NCBI GenBank assembly: GCA_022820725.1
Contig: JAJEFA010000020.1
Span: 1-64,000, forward strand
DNA: 64,000 bases
Direction: 5' to 3'
Source of the DNA: Candidatus Binatia bacterium
Lineage (GTDB): Bacteria; Desulfobacterota; Binatia; Bin18
Positions 25,580 through 34,542 of the stretch are shown piece after piece. The stretch's first letter is position 1. Every line of letters begins with the position of its first letter. The notes beneath the pieces are model-generated. The model ran no database searches. It had not been told where the DNA came from and was given only the letters and a program-made list of their open reading frames with translations. Both the position numbers and the translations under genes were made by a program.

Positions 25580-27208
25580 TTATTGCAGCACAAAATCCTG
25601 GTAGCCGTTGGCTGCCGCCTCCTGACATTCCTTCCGATATTCCGGGACAGTGTTGGCATACAAGAGCAGGGCGCGCGCCTTGCCCGGAATATTTGCTCCC
25701 ATAAACCAGGAGTCGGTGTCGGTCAGAAGGGTATACGATGCCAACTCGTTGGAGTGCTCGACCCAGGCGTCCTCGGCCTTCTGGGTGGGCGCAATACTCG
25801 ACAGCTTCTTCTCGCGCAGATAGCCAATACAGTCGGCAATCCACTCCACGATCATCTCGGCACACACGGTGTAGTTGCAGAAGGCCGTGCTCGCGGCAAT
25901 AAAGAAATTCGGGAAGCCTGCGGTCTGAATACCGAGATGAGTCCGTGGCCCACCGGCCCATTTGTCTTTGAAGCTCTGTCCGCCTTCCCCGCGAATATCG
26001 ATTTGGGTCAGCGGACCGGTCACCACGTCAAAACCGGTCGCATAGATGATCGCGTCGAGTTCGTACTCGGCATCCTGAGTTTTCACGCCCTTGGGTGTGA
26101 TGCGCTCGATCGGGGCTTTGCGAACATCAACTAATTTCACATTGTCCCGGTTATATGCCTCGTAATAATGGGTTTCCAAAGGAATGCGCTTGGCGCCGAA
26201 CGGGTGGTCCTTGGGAACCAGCATTTCCGCCACCTCGGGATCGTGCACCCGCTCGCGGATCTTGTTACGCACGAACTCGGAGAACGTCTCGTTGGCTTCC
26301 CGATTGGTCATAATATCGTAGAAATTGCCGAGCCACTTGGTGAAGCCGGGCTGTATCCATAACTTCTCGTACAGCGCCAGCCGTTCTTCCTCCGAGACCT
26401 CCAGGGCCGAACGTGGGTCGAATTCATGTTCAAAGCCGACCGAGGTTTCGCGGCAGCGTTTGTGGATTTCCGCGTAGCGGGCCTTCCAGGCAGCCTGGGT
26501 CTCCGGGCTGACCTCCGAATTGCGGCACGGCGCGCAGTAGTTCGGGGTGCGCTGAAAAACGGTCAGATGACCGGCTTCCTCGGCTACATGCGGGATGAGT
26601 TGGACCGCGGTCGCTCCCGTGCCGACGCAGCCGACCCGCTTGCCGCTGAAGTCTACCTTTTCCTTCGGCCAGTTCGAGGTGTGAAAGGACAGTCCCTTGA
26701 AGCTGTCGATGCCTTCAAACGGCGGCATATATTTCGCGGACAGGACACCGACCGCGCCAATGAGAAACTGCGCCCGGGCGCGTTGCCCTCCCTCGATCTG
26801 GACCTCCCAGCAGTGAGCGTCTTCGTCGTAGACTGCCGCGCTGACCCGAGAGTTGAGCTGGATGTCTTTGCGCAGGTCAAACTTGTCGGCCACAAAGTTG
26901 AGGTAGCGTTCGTTCTCGGGCTGGCCGGAAAAATGCTCCTTCCAGTCCCATTCCTGCAAGAGTTCCTCCGACCATGAATATCCGTAGGTTTCACTCTCGG
27001 AGTCAAAGCGGCAGCCCGGGTAGCGGTTCCAATACCAAGTGCCGCCCACGCCGCCCGCGTCTTCAAAGACGCGCACCGACAGCCCCATCTCTCTGAGTCT
27101 GTACAATTGATATAAGCCTGACACCCCAGCGCCAATCACGATCGCGTCATACTGCTCGACCGCGCCGTTTCCGTCTGGCTTCTGCGGATGCTGCTGCATA
27201 TTTCCCAT
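25580..27208 (-). CDS. Baeyer-Villiger-type flavin monooxygenase
   Basis: A 542-residue FAD/NADPH enzyme. AAGGAGGGG precedes the ATG. The first dinucleotide-binding motif is GAGVSG (26-31), and GGTWYWNRYPGCRFDSES follows, as in cyclohexanone/phenylacetone monooxygenases. The Baeyer-Villiger fingerprint FxGxxxHxxxWP is complete as FKGLSFHTSNWP (170-181), and the second Rossmann motif GTGATA is at 196-201. YATGFDVVTG lies in the C-half. It should insert oxygen next to a ketone to give an ester or lactone. The neighbouring acyl-CoA dehydrogenase-like gene and the SMP-30 lactonase remnant suggest ketone-to-lactone catabolism. Confidence 0.93.
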   Translation of the reverse strand: MGNMQQHPQKPDGNGAVEQYDAIVIGAGVSGLYQLYRLREMGLSVRVFEDAGGVGGTWYWNRYPGCRFDSESETYGYSWSEELLQEWDWKEHFSGQPENERYLNFVADKFDLRKDIQLNSRVSAAVYDEDAHCWEVQIEGGQRARAQFLIGAVGVLSAKYMPPFEGIDSFKGLSFHTSNWPKEKVDFSGKRVGCVGTGATAVQLIPHVAEEAGHLTVFQRTPNYCAPCRNSEVSPETQAAWKARYAEIHKRCRETSVGFEHEFDPRSALEVSEEERLALYEKLWIQPGFTKWLGNFYDIMTNREANETFSEFVRNKIRERVHDPEVAEMLVPKDHPFGAKRIPLETHYYEAYNRDNVKLVDVRKAPIERITPKGVKTQDAEYELDAIIYATGFDVVTGPLTQIDIRGEGGQSFKDKWAGGPRTHLGIQTAGFPNFFIAASTAFCNYTVCAEMIVEWIADCIGYLREKKLSSIAPTQKAEDAWVEHSNELASYTLLTDTDSWFMGANIPGKARALLLYANTVPEYRKECQEAAANGYQDFVLQ

Positions 27209-27316
27209 AGTATCCCCTCCTTAATAGGTGTCCTTTGTTGCCTAGATATATCGCATCCCCGCGCTGGTTTCGAGTGGTACGACTCAGCTACGAAGTCGGC
27301 TCCGCGGTGTCTCCGT

Positions 27317-28462
27317 TCAGAACAACAGGTCGAGCGGTTCACCGCCGAGTAATACCCGTCCGGCGGAATGCTGAATGCCACGCGAGGATTCATAGCCAAA
27401 GGCGATGGCGTGCAGATTCCTGAGTGCCCGTTCCAGTGGGTTGCCCCGCATAAACCCTGCGCGTGTCCCCCGGGCGTACAACTGGCTGACGGTATCCCGC
27501 GCTGTGTCCAGAACATAGAAGGCGGAAGCGTACAGTTCCGCCCGGAGCGGCAGCGGGACCTCAGCACCAGTACTCGCCAGGTCCCAGACGGCGTTTGTTG
27601 CCGCAAAAAGTCCTGCCCGGGCCGCCCGTAGTGCGGCACTGCTGTGAGCAATCAGCTCCTGAATCGGCGTTTGGTCACGGATCGTCTGCCCGCTAAAGGA
27701 GGAAACCTTTGCACCGAGCGCTTCTCTGGCACTTGCCACAGCGGTGTCTAAGGCTCCCAGGGCGACGGCAGTACCGGCGGGCGCAAACAACAACGGGAGT
27801 GGAAGGCGATACAAGGGACGATCAATCACGCGTGGCTTTGCCGGAGTATGGGCGAAGCCTTCAGGTACGAAAACCTCATTGACACACACCGCATGACTGC
27901 CTGTTCCACGCATGGCCGCAGCCCCCTGCCAAGTAGGAGAGATGACGATGTCCGCCGTTGGAACCAGAAAAAGCCGTCCGTCGGGTACGCCATTCACCTC
28001 GCGCGGCATATCGCCATCCATGACGAGACCCGCGAGAGCACACCAGGCAGCATCCTCACAGCCCGTCACGACCGGCCACTGACCACTGAGGCGATAGCCG
28101 TCGTTTTCAGGCACGGCACGCCCGGCCGGTGACGCTGAGAAGCCGAAGTTGCGATTCGGCTCGGCAAAGAGTTGTGCGCGTTCGTTCTCAGCCAACCAGC
28201 CGGCAGCCAAGCAGGCGGGCTGAGAATTGCCGATACACCAACCAACGGCCGGGTCGGCGGCACTGACCCCCTCAATAGCAGCGAGTGCGACCGTCGGAGA
28301 GGCTTCCAGGCCACCAACCTCGTGCGGGGCGAAGAGTCTGAAGAGCCCGGCCTGGCCGACCGCAGCGAACACTTCGTTCGCCAGTCTGGCTTCCTGCTCT
28401 CCTGTGTCGAGATATTTCCGGATTATGGGTTGCAGTTCGAGCGCAGCAGTGACGAGGTCCAT
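27317..28462 (-). CDS. Acyl-CoA dehydrogenase-fold flavoprotein (HsaA/DszC-like)
   Basis: A 381-residue protein with AAAGGA before the ATG. It has the ACAD fold order: N-terminal helices, VGWCIGNSQPACLAAGWL, the strand domain SGQWPVVTGCEDAAWCAL, then helices ending DTARDTVSQLYARGT and IQHSAGRVLLGG. The catalytic Glu of true acyl-CoA dehydrogenases is not evident, and the sequence looks closer to the monooxygenase branch (HsaA, DszC, HpaB-like) that uses reduced flavin. It lies upstream of the Baeyer-Villiger enzyme on the same strand. A decayed C-terminal copy lies at 18944. Confidence 0.83.
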   Translation of the reverse strand: MDLVTAALELQPIIRKYLDTGEQEARLANEVFAAVGQAGLFRLFAPHEVGGLEASPTVALAAIEGVSAADPAVGWCIGNSQPACLAAGWLAENERAQLFAEPNRNFGFSASPAGRAVPENDGYRLSGQWPVVTGCEDAAWCALAGLVMDGDMPREVNGVPDGRLFLVPTADIVISPTWQGAAAMRGTGSHAVCVNEVFVPEGFAHTPAKPRVIDRPLYRLPLPLLFAPAGTAVALGALDTAVASAREALGAKVSSFSGQTIRDQTPIQELIAHSSAALRAARAGLFAATNAVWDLASTGAEVPLPLRAELYASAFYVLDTARDTVSQLYARGTRAGFMRGNPLERALRNLHAIAFGYESSRGIQHSAGRVLLGGEPLDLLF

Positions 28463-28758
28463 ACGTCCTTTCCTATGAATTACCCGAGTTCGACTTCCTT
28501 CAGAACGGCACGAGATCGGACCGGCGTGCTCATTGGCCGACTACGGTCAGTTCTTGGCATATCGGGCAGACGAGAACAAGGGTGATGCTCCATTGCCATT
28601 GTCCCTCTGTCAATTTCTCTGACGAAACGGCAACCGACAACGATATCCCTTCCCAAAGGAGCCGAGGGTGCAGGCATATCTGATATGGCACTGCTGCGCC
28701 CTCTTGCCTCTCCGCTCCGGGCTGGTATGGGGACAATAGAAAACCGTGGGAGGACACA

Positions 28759-29979
28759 ATGAATCAGCCGAAGCATGTGCTGGATGGGTACAAGGTGTTG
28801 GATTTTACCCAGATCGTGGCAGGACCGACCTGCACGCTGATGCTGGCGGAAATGGGGGCTGAGGTGATCAAGGTGGAATTGGCGCCGGCGGGCGACGGCG
28901 CACGCATAGGGCCGGTTATAGTGGATGGCCGGAGCGGCTATTTTGTCCAGCACAACCGCGGCAAGAAGGACTTATGTATTGACGCTAAAACCCCGGAGGG
29001 ACTGGCCATCCTCAAAGAACTGGTTGCGAAAGTCGATGTGCTGGTCGAGAACTACGCCCCCGGCGTCATCGGCCGCCTGGGTCTCGGCTACGAGGTTGTG
29101 AGTCAGATCAATCCCCGGCTGGTGATGTGTTCGATTTCCGCCTTTGGGCAGACCGGACCGCTCGCCCACGAGCCCGGTTTCGACTGGGTGGGCGCGGCCT
29201 ACGCCGGCATCACCTCGATGGGGGGCGAAAAGGACGGTCCACCCATATTCCCGATGGTGGCCTTGGGCGATGTCTCCACCGGCGCGCACGCCATGGGTGC
29301 GGTCTGCGCCGCGTTGTTATACCGCGAGCGGACCGGGCGCGGACAGCACCTGGACCTGGCGTTGCTCGATACCTATGCGCACTACCATGAAGCCAGCTTT
29401 CAGATGTACAGCCTGAGCAAAGGAAAAATAAACCCGACCCGCTCGGGAGCGCATTCGTGGTATGCAGCCCCCGCCGGCGTGTTCAAGGGGCGTGAGCGCT
29501 ATATGATTCTGATCGCGCCCCTTGAGCAGCACTGGACCAGGCTGTGCGAGGCAATGGGGCAGCCGGAGCTAGCGCGGGATCCGCGCTTTACCGATAACGA
29601 AGCCCGCATGAATCATCTGGATGAACTGGTGGAGACCATTGAGGCCTGGCTCCGCTCTCAGCCGAGTGATGACGCGGCCATTGCCACGCTGAAAGAGTAC
29701 CATGTGCCGGTCGCGCCCATTCTGTCCGTACCCGAGGCTCTTCAGCATCCGCACCTGCGCCAGCGGGGAACGGTCCGAACGGTCCACGACCGTTTCCTCG
29801 GCGATATGGATGTCCCCGGCTTCGCGCTCCGGTTCTCGGAATTCCCCCAGACCCTTGAACTGCAAGCACCGACGCTGGGCGAGCATAATAGGGAAATCCT
29901 GACCCAATGGCTCGGCTATACGCCAGAGCAGGTGCAAGAGTTGGAACGCAAGCAGATTCTGCGTAGCGGCCCGGCGTGA
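28759..29979 (+). CDS. Family III CoA-transferase (CaiB/BaiF type)
   Basis: A 406-residue protein with GGGAGGA before the ATG. Signature elements are KVLDFTQIVAGPTCTLMLAEMGAEVIKVE, NRGKKDLCIDAKTPEG, and the catalytic Asp171 in LGDVSTGAHAMGAV, where the acyl-anhydride forms. The C-terminus has PTLGEHNREILT, which closes the interlocked dimer. The family moves CoA between carboxylic acids without an ATP cost. It is one of three paralogues (48020 and 52511 on the other strand). It is divergent from the ACAD-like gene, with a 296-base spacer in which I see no further gene. Confidence 0.92.
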   Translation: MNQPKHVLDGYKVLDFTQIVAGPTCTLMLAEMGAEVIKVELAPAGDGARIGPVIVDGRSGYFVQHNRGKKDLCIDAKTPEGLAILKELVAKVDVLVENYAPGVIGRLGLGYEVVSQINPRLVMCSISAFGQTGPLAHEPGFDWVGAAYAGITSMGGEKDGPPIFPMVALGDVSTGAHAMGAVCAALLYRERTGRGQHLDLALLDTYAHYHEASFQMYSLSKGKINPTRSGAHSWYAAPAGVFKGRERYMILIAPLEQHWTRLCEAMGQPELARDPRFTDNEARMNHLDELVETIEAWLRSQPSDDAAIATLKEYHVPVAPILSVPEALQHPHLRQRGTVRTVHDRFLGDMDVPGFALRFSEFPQTLELQAPTLGEHNREILTQWLGYTPEQVQELERKQILRSGPA

Positions 29980-30025
29980 GAGGGCAGGGCATTCACCACA
30001 TACGCTGAGTTCGACACGAAAAAGC

Positions 30026-30793
30026 ATGAATAACGATAAACAACAGCTTATAGAATCCTTAGTACGCTCAATCCCAGAATTGACTGCTGGCCAACTCCAT
30101 TGGATTCAGCGTGTGGTCTCTGTTTTCTCGGCCGATCACAGATTTATCCTGAATGGAAGTGATTTGTTCGATGAGACCACCCTGCAAAACTTCGGAGATG
30201 CCCTGCGGGTTCATCATAGTTTCTCGTCAGAATCCTTTAGCAAAGATAAGTTTGAGTACGTTCTTGTCCATGTCCTGAAGATGAGCGGACATGAGGCGGA
30301 ACTGGCCCCAAAGGGTAATCCGGGCCATGACGCTACCGTTGATGGGGTCCAATTATCACTGAAAACGCAGGCGGATAAAAACATTAAGGAAAACGTCTTA
30401 TGGATCAGCAAATTCATGGAATTGGGGAGAGGAAACTGGGGTGATGACCCGGACGATCTGGAAGGATTGCGCAGACAGTTTCTCAACCATCTGGGGCGCT
30501 ATGAGAAGATACTGAGCCTCCGGGCTGTCAGAAAGGCACCGAACTGGAAATATGAACTTGTTGAAATCCCAATAGATATTCTCAAGCTCGCCAATAGCGG
30601 TCAGTTGGAAATGAAATTGGACAGCAAACAGTTTCCAAAGCCCGGCTACTGTTATGTTCGCAATGAGGACGGCCAGATTATTTTCAGTCTGTACTTTGAC
30701 GGTGGCGGCGAGAGAAAATTACAGATCAAGAACTTGAGTAAAGATACTTGTCGAGTCCATGCAGAGTGGGAATTTTTCATACCTCAGGAATGA
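30026..30793 (+). CDS. Probable type II restriction endonuclease
   Basis: A 255-residue protein that I assign mainly by context: its 3' end overlaps by 17 bases, tail to tail, a DNA methyltransferase gene. A PD-(D/E)xK-like core is plausible at GHDATVDGVQLSLKT (D102 or D106 with K113), although the acidic residue before xK is replaced by Ser. It has no signal or membrane segment. Base composition is visibly richer in A+T than neighbouring genes, consistent with lateral gain. The recognition site cannot be read from the sequence. The ribosome site is weak (GAAAAAG). Confidence 0.65.
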   Translation: MNNDKQQLIESLVRSIPELTAGQLHWIQRVVSVFSADHRFILNGSDLFDETTLQNFGDALRVHHSFSSESFSKDKFEYVLVHVLKMSGHEAELAPKGNPGHDATVDGVQLSLKTQADKNIKENVLWISKFMELGRGNWGDDPDDLEGLRRQFLNHLGRYEKILSLRAVRKAPNWKYELVEIPIDILKLANSGQLEMKLDSKQFPKPGYCYVRNEDGQIIFSLYFDGGGERKLQIKNLSKDTCRVHAEWEFFIPQE

Positions 30794-31664
30794 GGGCCGC
30801 TTGCACCATTGCCGCCCTTCGTTCTGCGATGTCCAGATATTCACTATTCAGTTCTATACCAACACACCGCCGTCCGAGCTCTTTTGTCACAATCCCAACC
30901 GTGCCGGCCCCATAAAAAGGATCGAGGATAATATCGTCTTTCCGGCTGCCAGCAACAATGCAGGGACGAATCAAGGCTCTGGGAAAGACCGCAAAATGAG
31001 CCTCCGGACATGGCTCCGTATTGATTGACCAGACCGTTCTCCTGTTTTTTCGTCCGTTGCCGTTTGTCGTGTGCTCCTTAATCGCTTCCTGGTCAAAATA
31101 GTATCGCTCGGATTTTGAAAACATGAACAGATATTCGTGGGAAACTGTGAACCGGTCTTTGACGCTTTCCGGCTGGCAATTGGGCTTGTGCCAGATAATG
31201 TCATTCCGCAGATACCAGCCGTCTTTTTGACATTCCAGCGCCAAGAGCCAGGCAATCCCAATCAGGTCCTTCTTCTTCAGTCCGGGTGGGGTTGGCGGGC
31301 GGTACGACATGGCCCGGCCTTTATTCTTATCATCAGTATCTCGCCACTTTCTGCCACCGGACGAATAGGTATTACCGATATTGAGCCAGAACGTGCCATC
31401 AGGCTTCAGCACCCTGCGGACTTCACGAAAGACACCGACAAGATGCTCAATATACTGGGATAAGTCCGGCTCAGCACCAATCTGATTTTCAATGCCATAG
31501 TCTCTGACACCCCAATACGGCGGTGACGTGACGACGCATTGAAACGTGTCATCCGGGACCTGTCGAATGAGGTCACGTGCATCCCCATGCAGCGTCACAA
31601 CAGGATGTTGCCGAGTCGGTAGGGCTATGCTGGTCTCGACGGTTGTTTGAAGGGCTGTCGTCAT
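30777..31664 (-). CDS. Type II DNA methyltransferase, probably N4-cytosine
   Basis: Of two nearby starts, ATG at 31664 is preferred because CAGGA is eight bases upstream. The 295-residue product shows motif IV TSPPYWG (46-52), where SPPY favours N4-methylcytosine over adenine, followed by VLKPDGTFWLNIG. Motif I (DPFYGAGTVG) comes near the C-terminus, the beta-class order, with GIELNSEYLDIAERR after it. It methylates the host DNA to protect against the partner nuclease encoded convergently. The HTH gene at 31686 is 21 bases upstream on the same strand. Confidence 0.92.
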   Translation of the reverse strand: MTTALQTTVETSIALPTRQHPVVTLHGDARDLIRQVPDDTFQCVVTSPPYWGVRDYGIENQIGAEPDLSQYIEHLVGVFREVRRVLKPDGTFWLNIGNTYSSGGRKWRDTDDKNKGRAMSYRPPTPPGLKKKDLIGIAWLLALECQKDGWYLRNDIIWHKPNCQPESVKDRFTVSHEYLFMFSKSERYYFDQEAIKEHTTNGNGRKNRRTVWSINTEPCPEAHFAVFPRALIRPCIVAGSRKDDIILDPFYGAGTVGIVTKELGRRCVGIELNSEYLDIAERRAAMVQAALIPEV

Positions 31665-31685
31665 TTTTTGCATCCTGAAATGCTC

Positions 31686-31898
31686 TCAGCGCATTCGTGA
31701 GTTTTGCTGTTGTTTTTTGGGCCGGCCCCGCTTCTTTTTCCCGCGTTTTGCAAATTCGGCTAGAGTATTCTCCTCAATCATGTGGTCTCTGCCGTATTTT
31801 TCAGATTCGAGGCGTTCCTCAACGATATACTGACGCACTCGTGAGGGTGTAACGCCAAGGTATCTAGCAGCCTCTCCCGTTGTGAAATACTTTCTCAT
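31686..31898 (-). CDS. Small HTH protein with C-terminal AT-hook, possible R-M controller
   Basis: A 70-residue protein. The N-terminal half (TTGEAARYLGVTPSRVRQYI) is a MerR/excisionase-type winged helix; the C-terminal half is highly basic with KKRGRPKK, an AT-hook core around GRP. It is directly upstream of the methyltransferase gene and is probably co-transcribed, so a role in timing methylase expression is reasonable. It is not a classical C-protein (those are Xre-like). It could also be a remnant of a mobile element's excisionase. Confidence 0.78.
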   Translation of the reverse strand: MRKYFTTGEAARYLGVTPSRVRQYIVEERLESEKYGRDHMIEENTLAEFAKRGKKKRGRPKKQQQNSRMR

Positions 31899-32001
31899 GC
31901 GTTAGGAATAATAGCGTCTCTGGCTGTGTTTTTCAACCTCTTGGATAATTGGATACAATAAGCTCCTACGGGGGTAGTCGGTTACCTTTACCGAATAAGC
32001 T

Positions 32002-32157
32002 ATGAAAGAGAAAATCGTAAAAACGTCTCACTTCGCAGCCTGCATCAATAACGAGGATTACAAAGCGTCGTTTTATTGACGAGAGTGGAGAAGATTATGG
32101 TTATGCAGCAGACTGATTCTTCCCATTACGAGTTAGTTTGAAGAAAGGCACCCCATG
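32002..32157 (+). pseudogene. Degraded small gene (KTSHFA...DESGEDY family) before TIR gene
   Basis: From ATG 32002 the frame reads MKEKIVKTSHFAACINNEDY and stops at 32077. A different frame then carries IDESGEDYGYAAD, an internal TGA, FFPLRVSLKKGTP and a final TGA overlapping the TIR start. Both pieces match the two ends of a short conserved bacterial protein as I remember it (KTSxFAxCIxNEGY ... VIDESGEDYLYPA), with about 25 central residues lost and a frameshift. I read it as a decayed gene. Confidence 0.6.
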
Positions 32158-33147
32158 AATAACTCAAAGGGCCCTAACGACTTCGAATACGATGTGTGTC
32201 TGTCGTTCGCTGGTGAACAGCGGAAATACGTAGAAGAAGTCGCTCGCGAACTTGAGGCGCACGGAGCCCGTGTGTTCTTTGATGATTACGAGAAAGCAGA
32301 GTTATGGGGCAAAGACCTCTATTCTCATCTGGATGAGATTTATCAACATCTTTGCCGGTACTGTATCCTCTTCGCTTCCAGAGAATACGCTGACAAAGTA
32401 TGGACGAATCACGAGCGGCGAAGCGCACAAGCCCGTGCATTGAAAGAGAAGCAAGAGTACATTCTGCCCGCTCGATTTGACGATACGCCGATTCCTGGTT
32501 TACCCGATACGATTTATTATATCGACCTGAGACAGACTTCACCGTCCGATTTGGCTGCTCTCGGAGTCCAGAAATTAGGTAACCACCTCCGGCAGAATTA
32601 CTTGCCTCCGGTTTTAGATCGTCTGTTTGAACGTCTCGGTATTGAGGATGACGAGGAGGCTCAAGATTGTGCACGGTCGCAAGCGAACTCTTTTTTTCGA
32701 GTACTTTGTCGGATGACGCCTGACGAAAGGAATGTGGTTCTTAGCCTGATCTGTTCCGGTTGTGATGAGGATTTGCCTGAGAATATTCATATAGATACAG
32801 ATCTCTTGCATCGTCTCACCGGCAAGTCGGTCGCCAGATTGAAGCGACTTCTGGGTGGCGTGAGGTCACTTGGGTTCGAATGTTCTTTTCGAGAATCCAC
32901 CGACGAGGAGGTAGGTGTACATGGTACCCTTCTTGGTGATTCCTATCTGTTCGAGCTCAACTGGGTGGACCTCAGTGACGAATCAGGGTTTCCCGCTCTA
33001 GTAGTCGCATGCGAAATGGTCTGGGGAGCAACGGAAAACTACTGTGAGAAGCATGGGAAAGAGTTTCTTGCTCGTCTTGATTTCTCTCAACTAGCTAGTG
33101 CGACGGCCTCGAAGGAGTCGCACGAGGATGAAACAGCTAACGCGTGA
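32155..33147 (+). CDS. TIR-domain protein with uncharacterised C-terminal domain
   Basis: A 330-residue protein with GAAAGG before the ATG. Residues 11-147 form a bacterial TIR domain: YDVCLSFAGEQRKYVEEVA (strand A and loop), VFFDDYEKAELWGKDLYSHL, YCILFASREYADKVWTNHE and EYILPARFDDTPIPG. E61 in LDEIY is a candidate catalytic Glu for NAD+ cleavage, as in antiphage TIR proteins. The C-terminal 170 residues (RMTPDERNVVLSLICSGC, LHRLTGKSVARLKRLLGGV) look like a winged-helix or sensor module that I cannot name. Position beside a restriction-modification system suggests defence. It is A+T-richer than its surroundings. Confidence 0.85.
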   Translation: MNNSKGPNDFEYDVCLSFAGEQRKYVEEVARELEAHGARVFFDDYEKAELWGKDLYSHLDEIYQHLCRYCILFASREYADKVWTNHERRSAQARALKEKQEYILPARFDDTPIPGLPDTIYYIDLRQTSPSDLAALGVQKLGNHLRQNYLPPVLDRLFERLGIEDDEEAQDCARSQANSFFRVLCRMTPDERNVVLSLICSGCDEDLPENIHIDTDLLHRLTGKSVARLKRLLGGVRSLGFECSFRESTDEEVGVHGTLLGDSYLFELNWVDLSDESGFPALVVACEMVWGATENYCEKHGKEFLARLDFSQLASATASKESHEDETANA

Positions 33148-33349
33148 TTGTATCTGGAATCTGTGGTCTGGATCGTGAAATCAATGCAGCACCCTCAAAA
33201 CCTGGACACCTGTTTACACAGGTATGACGTAATGCGGATTGTCATTTCCGTTTACATGGGAACCTAGGGGAGGAGCGGTCGTACCGAAATGGGCCCGCCT
33301 AAGGACAGCCCATTCACCGCTCGCAGTCGGCTCTTCGGGGTTGAAGGTC

Positions 33350-34486
33350 CTAACTCAGATTATAAAATTGCATGGCGCCCCCGGCCAGCACCGCGTGTCG
33401 GTGTTTCTCCGGTAGCTTTTCGGAAATCTGCTCCGGTGCCCCTGGAAAGAAACCGTCCGGATGGGGATAGTCGGTCGCCCACAAGACTTTGTGCGGGCCG
33501 ATATAGTCCACCAGATGGGTGAGGTTGCCTTCCACCGGTTCGTACGAAATCCAACACTGACGCTTGAAGTACTCGCTGGGCGGCATGGTCAGCGAGGAAT
33601 CGTTGAACAGCCCTTTATCCTCAAAGTGGCGGTCCATACGGTCCAGCCAGGGGGCCATCCACCCTCCGCCTGACTCCAGAAAACCGATACGCACCTTGGG
33701 GAAGCGCTCGCATACGCCATCCCAGATGACTGACAGCGCGGCCAGCATCATCTCCATGGTGTGCGACACCATGTGCTTGGCTCCAAAGCTCCGAAAACGC
33801 TCCACTCCGACAGCGGGCATGCCGCCGGTTCCTTCGTGGATGCCGACCGAAAAGTCGAGGTCTTGGGCTGCGGCCCAGAACACGTCGTAGTCCCGGTGGC
33901 CGAGCATTTTGTCGTTATACGGATTGGGCCGCAGAAAACCGGCCCGCATGCCGAGTTCGTTGCGCGCATAGCGCATCTCTTCCACTGCCAGCTCGATCGA
34001 CTGCATGGGCAGCATGGCTACGCCAAACAGCCGGTCCGGGTAGGGGGCGCAGTAGTCGGCCAGCCAGCGGTTATAGGCCCGGCTGGCCGCGGCGGCGAGT
34101 TGGGGGTCCTCGATCGCCCCGGCAAAGAGACCCAGGCTGGGATACAGAAAGGCGGCGTCAATGCCGTCCAGATCCATATCCGGAATCCGGGCGTGCGGAT
34201 CAAAGCCGCCCGCCCGGCCCTCGGTGTAGGCCATTTTGAGGGACACTTTCGGGGCGTGGACCCACTTTCCATCGATCTTTTCGCGCACGCCAATCGCCCC
34301 GATCAATCCAAGGCCGGATGGCGGGCCGAGCAATTTCCCCTCTATCTGAAAGCGCTCTTTTCCGTCGCCATCGACGATCAGCTCAGGCGCCCGATCGCGA
34401 TACTGCGGGTCAATATACTCTCGCCAGAAATTGCGCGGTTCGAGGACATGACCATCCGAATCGATCGCATTATACGTGCGTCCCAT
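33350..34486 (-). CDS. Amidohydrolase family protein (PF04909)
   Basis: A 378-residue TIM-barrel enzyme; ATG at 34486 follows GGAGGGAAC, so the longer upstream frame is discounted. DSDGH at 9-13 holds the first metal ligands, VGIHEGTGG the middle His, and ATDYPHPDG the late Asp. It lies 56 bases downstream of a second amidohydrolase (34543-35739) on the same strand and is probably in the same operon. The two differ throughout, so they may form a heteromer or act on successive intermediates. Confidence 0.89.
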   Translation of the reverse strand: MGRTYNAIDSDGHVLEPRNFWREYIDPQYRDRAPELIVDGDGKERFQIEGKLLGPPSGLGLIGAIGVREKIDGKWVHAPKVSLKMAYTEGRAGGFDPHARIPDMDLDGIDAAFLYPSLGLFAGAIEDPQLAAAASRAYNRWLADYCAPYPDRLFGVAMLPMQSIELAVEEMRYARNELGMRAGFLRPNPYNDKMLGHRDYDVFWAAAQDLDFSVGIHEGTGGMPAVGVERFRSFGAKHMVSHTMEMMLAALSVIWDGVCERFPKVRIGFLESGGGWMAPWLDRMDRHFEDKGLFNDSSLTMPPSEYFKRQCWISYEPVEGNLTHLVDYIGPHKVLWATDYPHPDGFFPGAPEQISEKLPEKHRHAVLAGGAMQFYNLS

Positions 34487-34542
34487 GTGTTCCCTCCCTG
34501 ACACCACGGAATTGTGGCATGCTTTCGCGCTGCTCTTGCGGG

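Noticed and set aside
28463..28758. Small frames in the 296-base divergent spacer
   Set aside because: No frame combines a start, a ribosome site and recognisable sequence. The region most likely holds the two divergent promoters.
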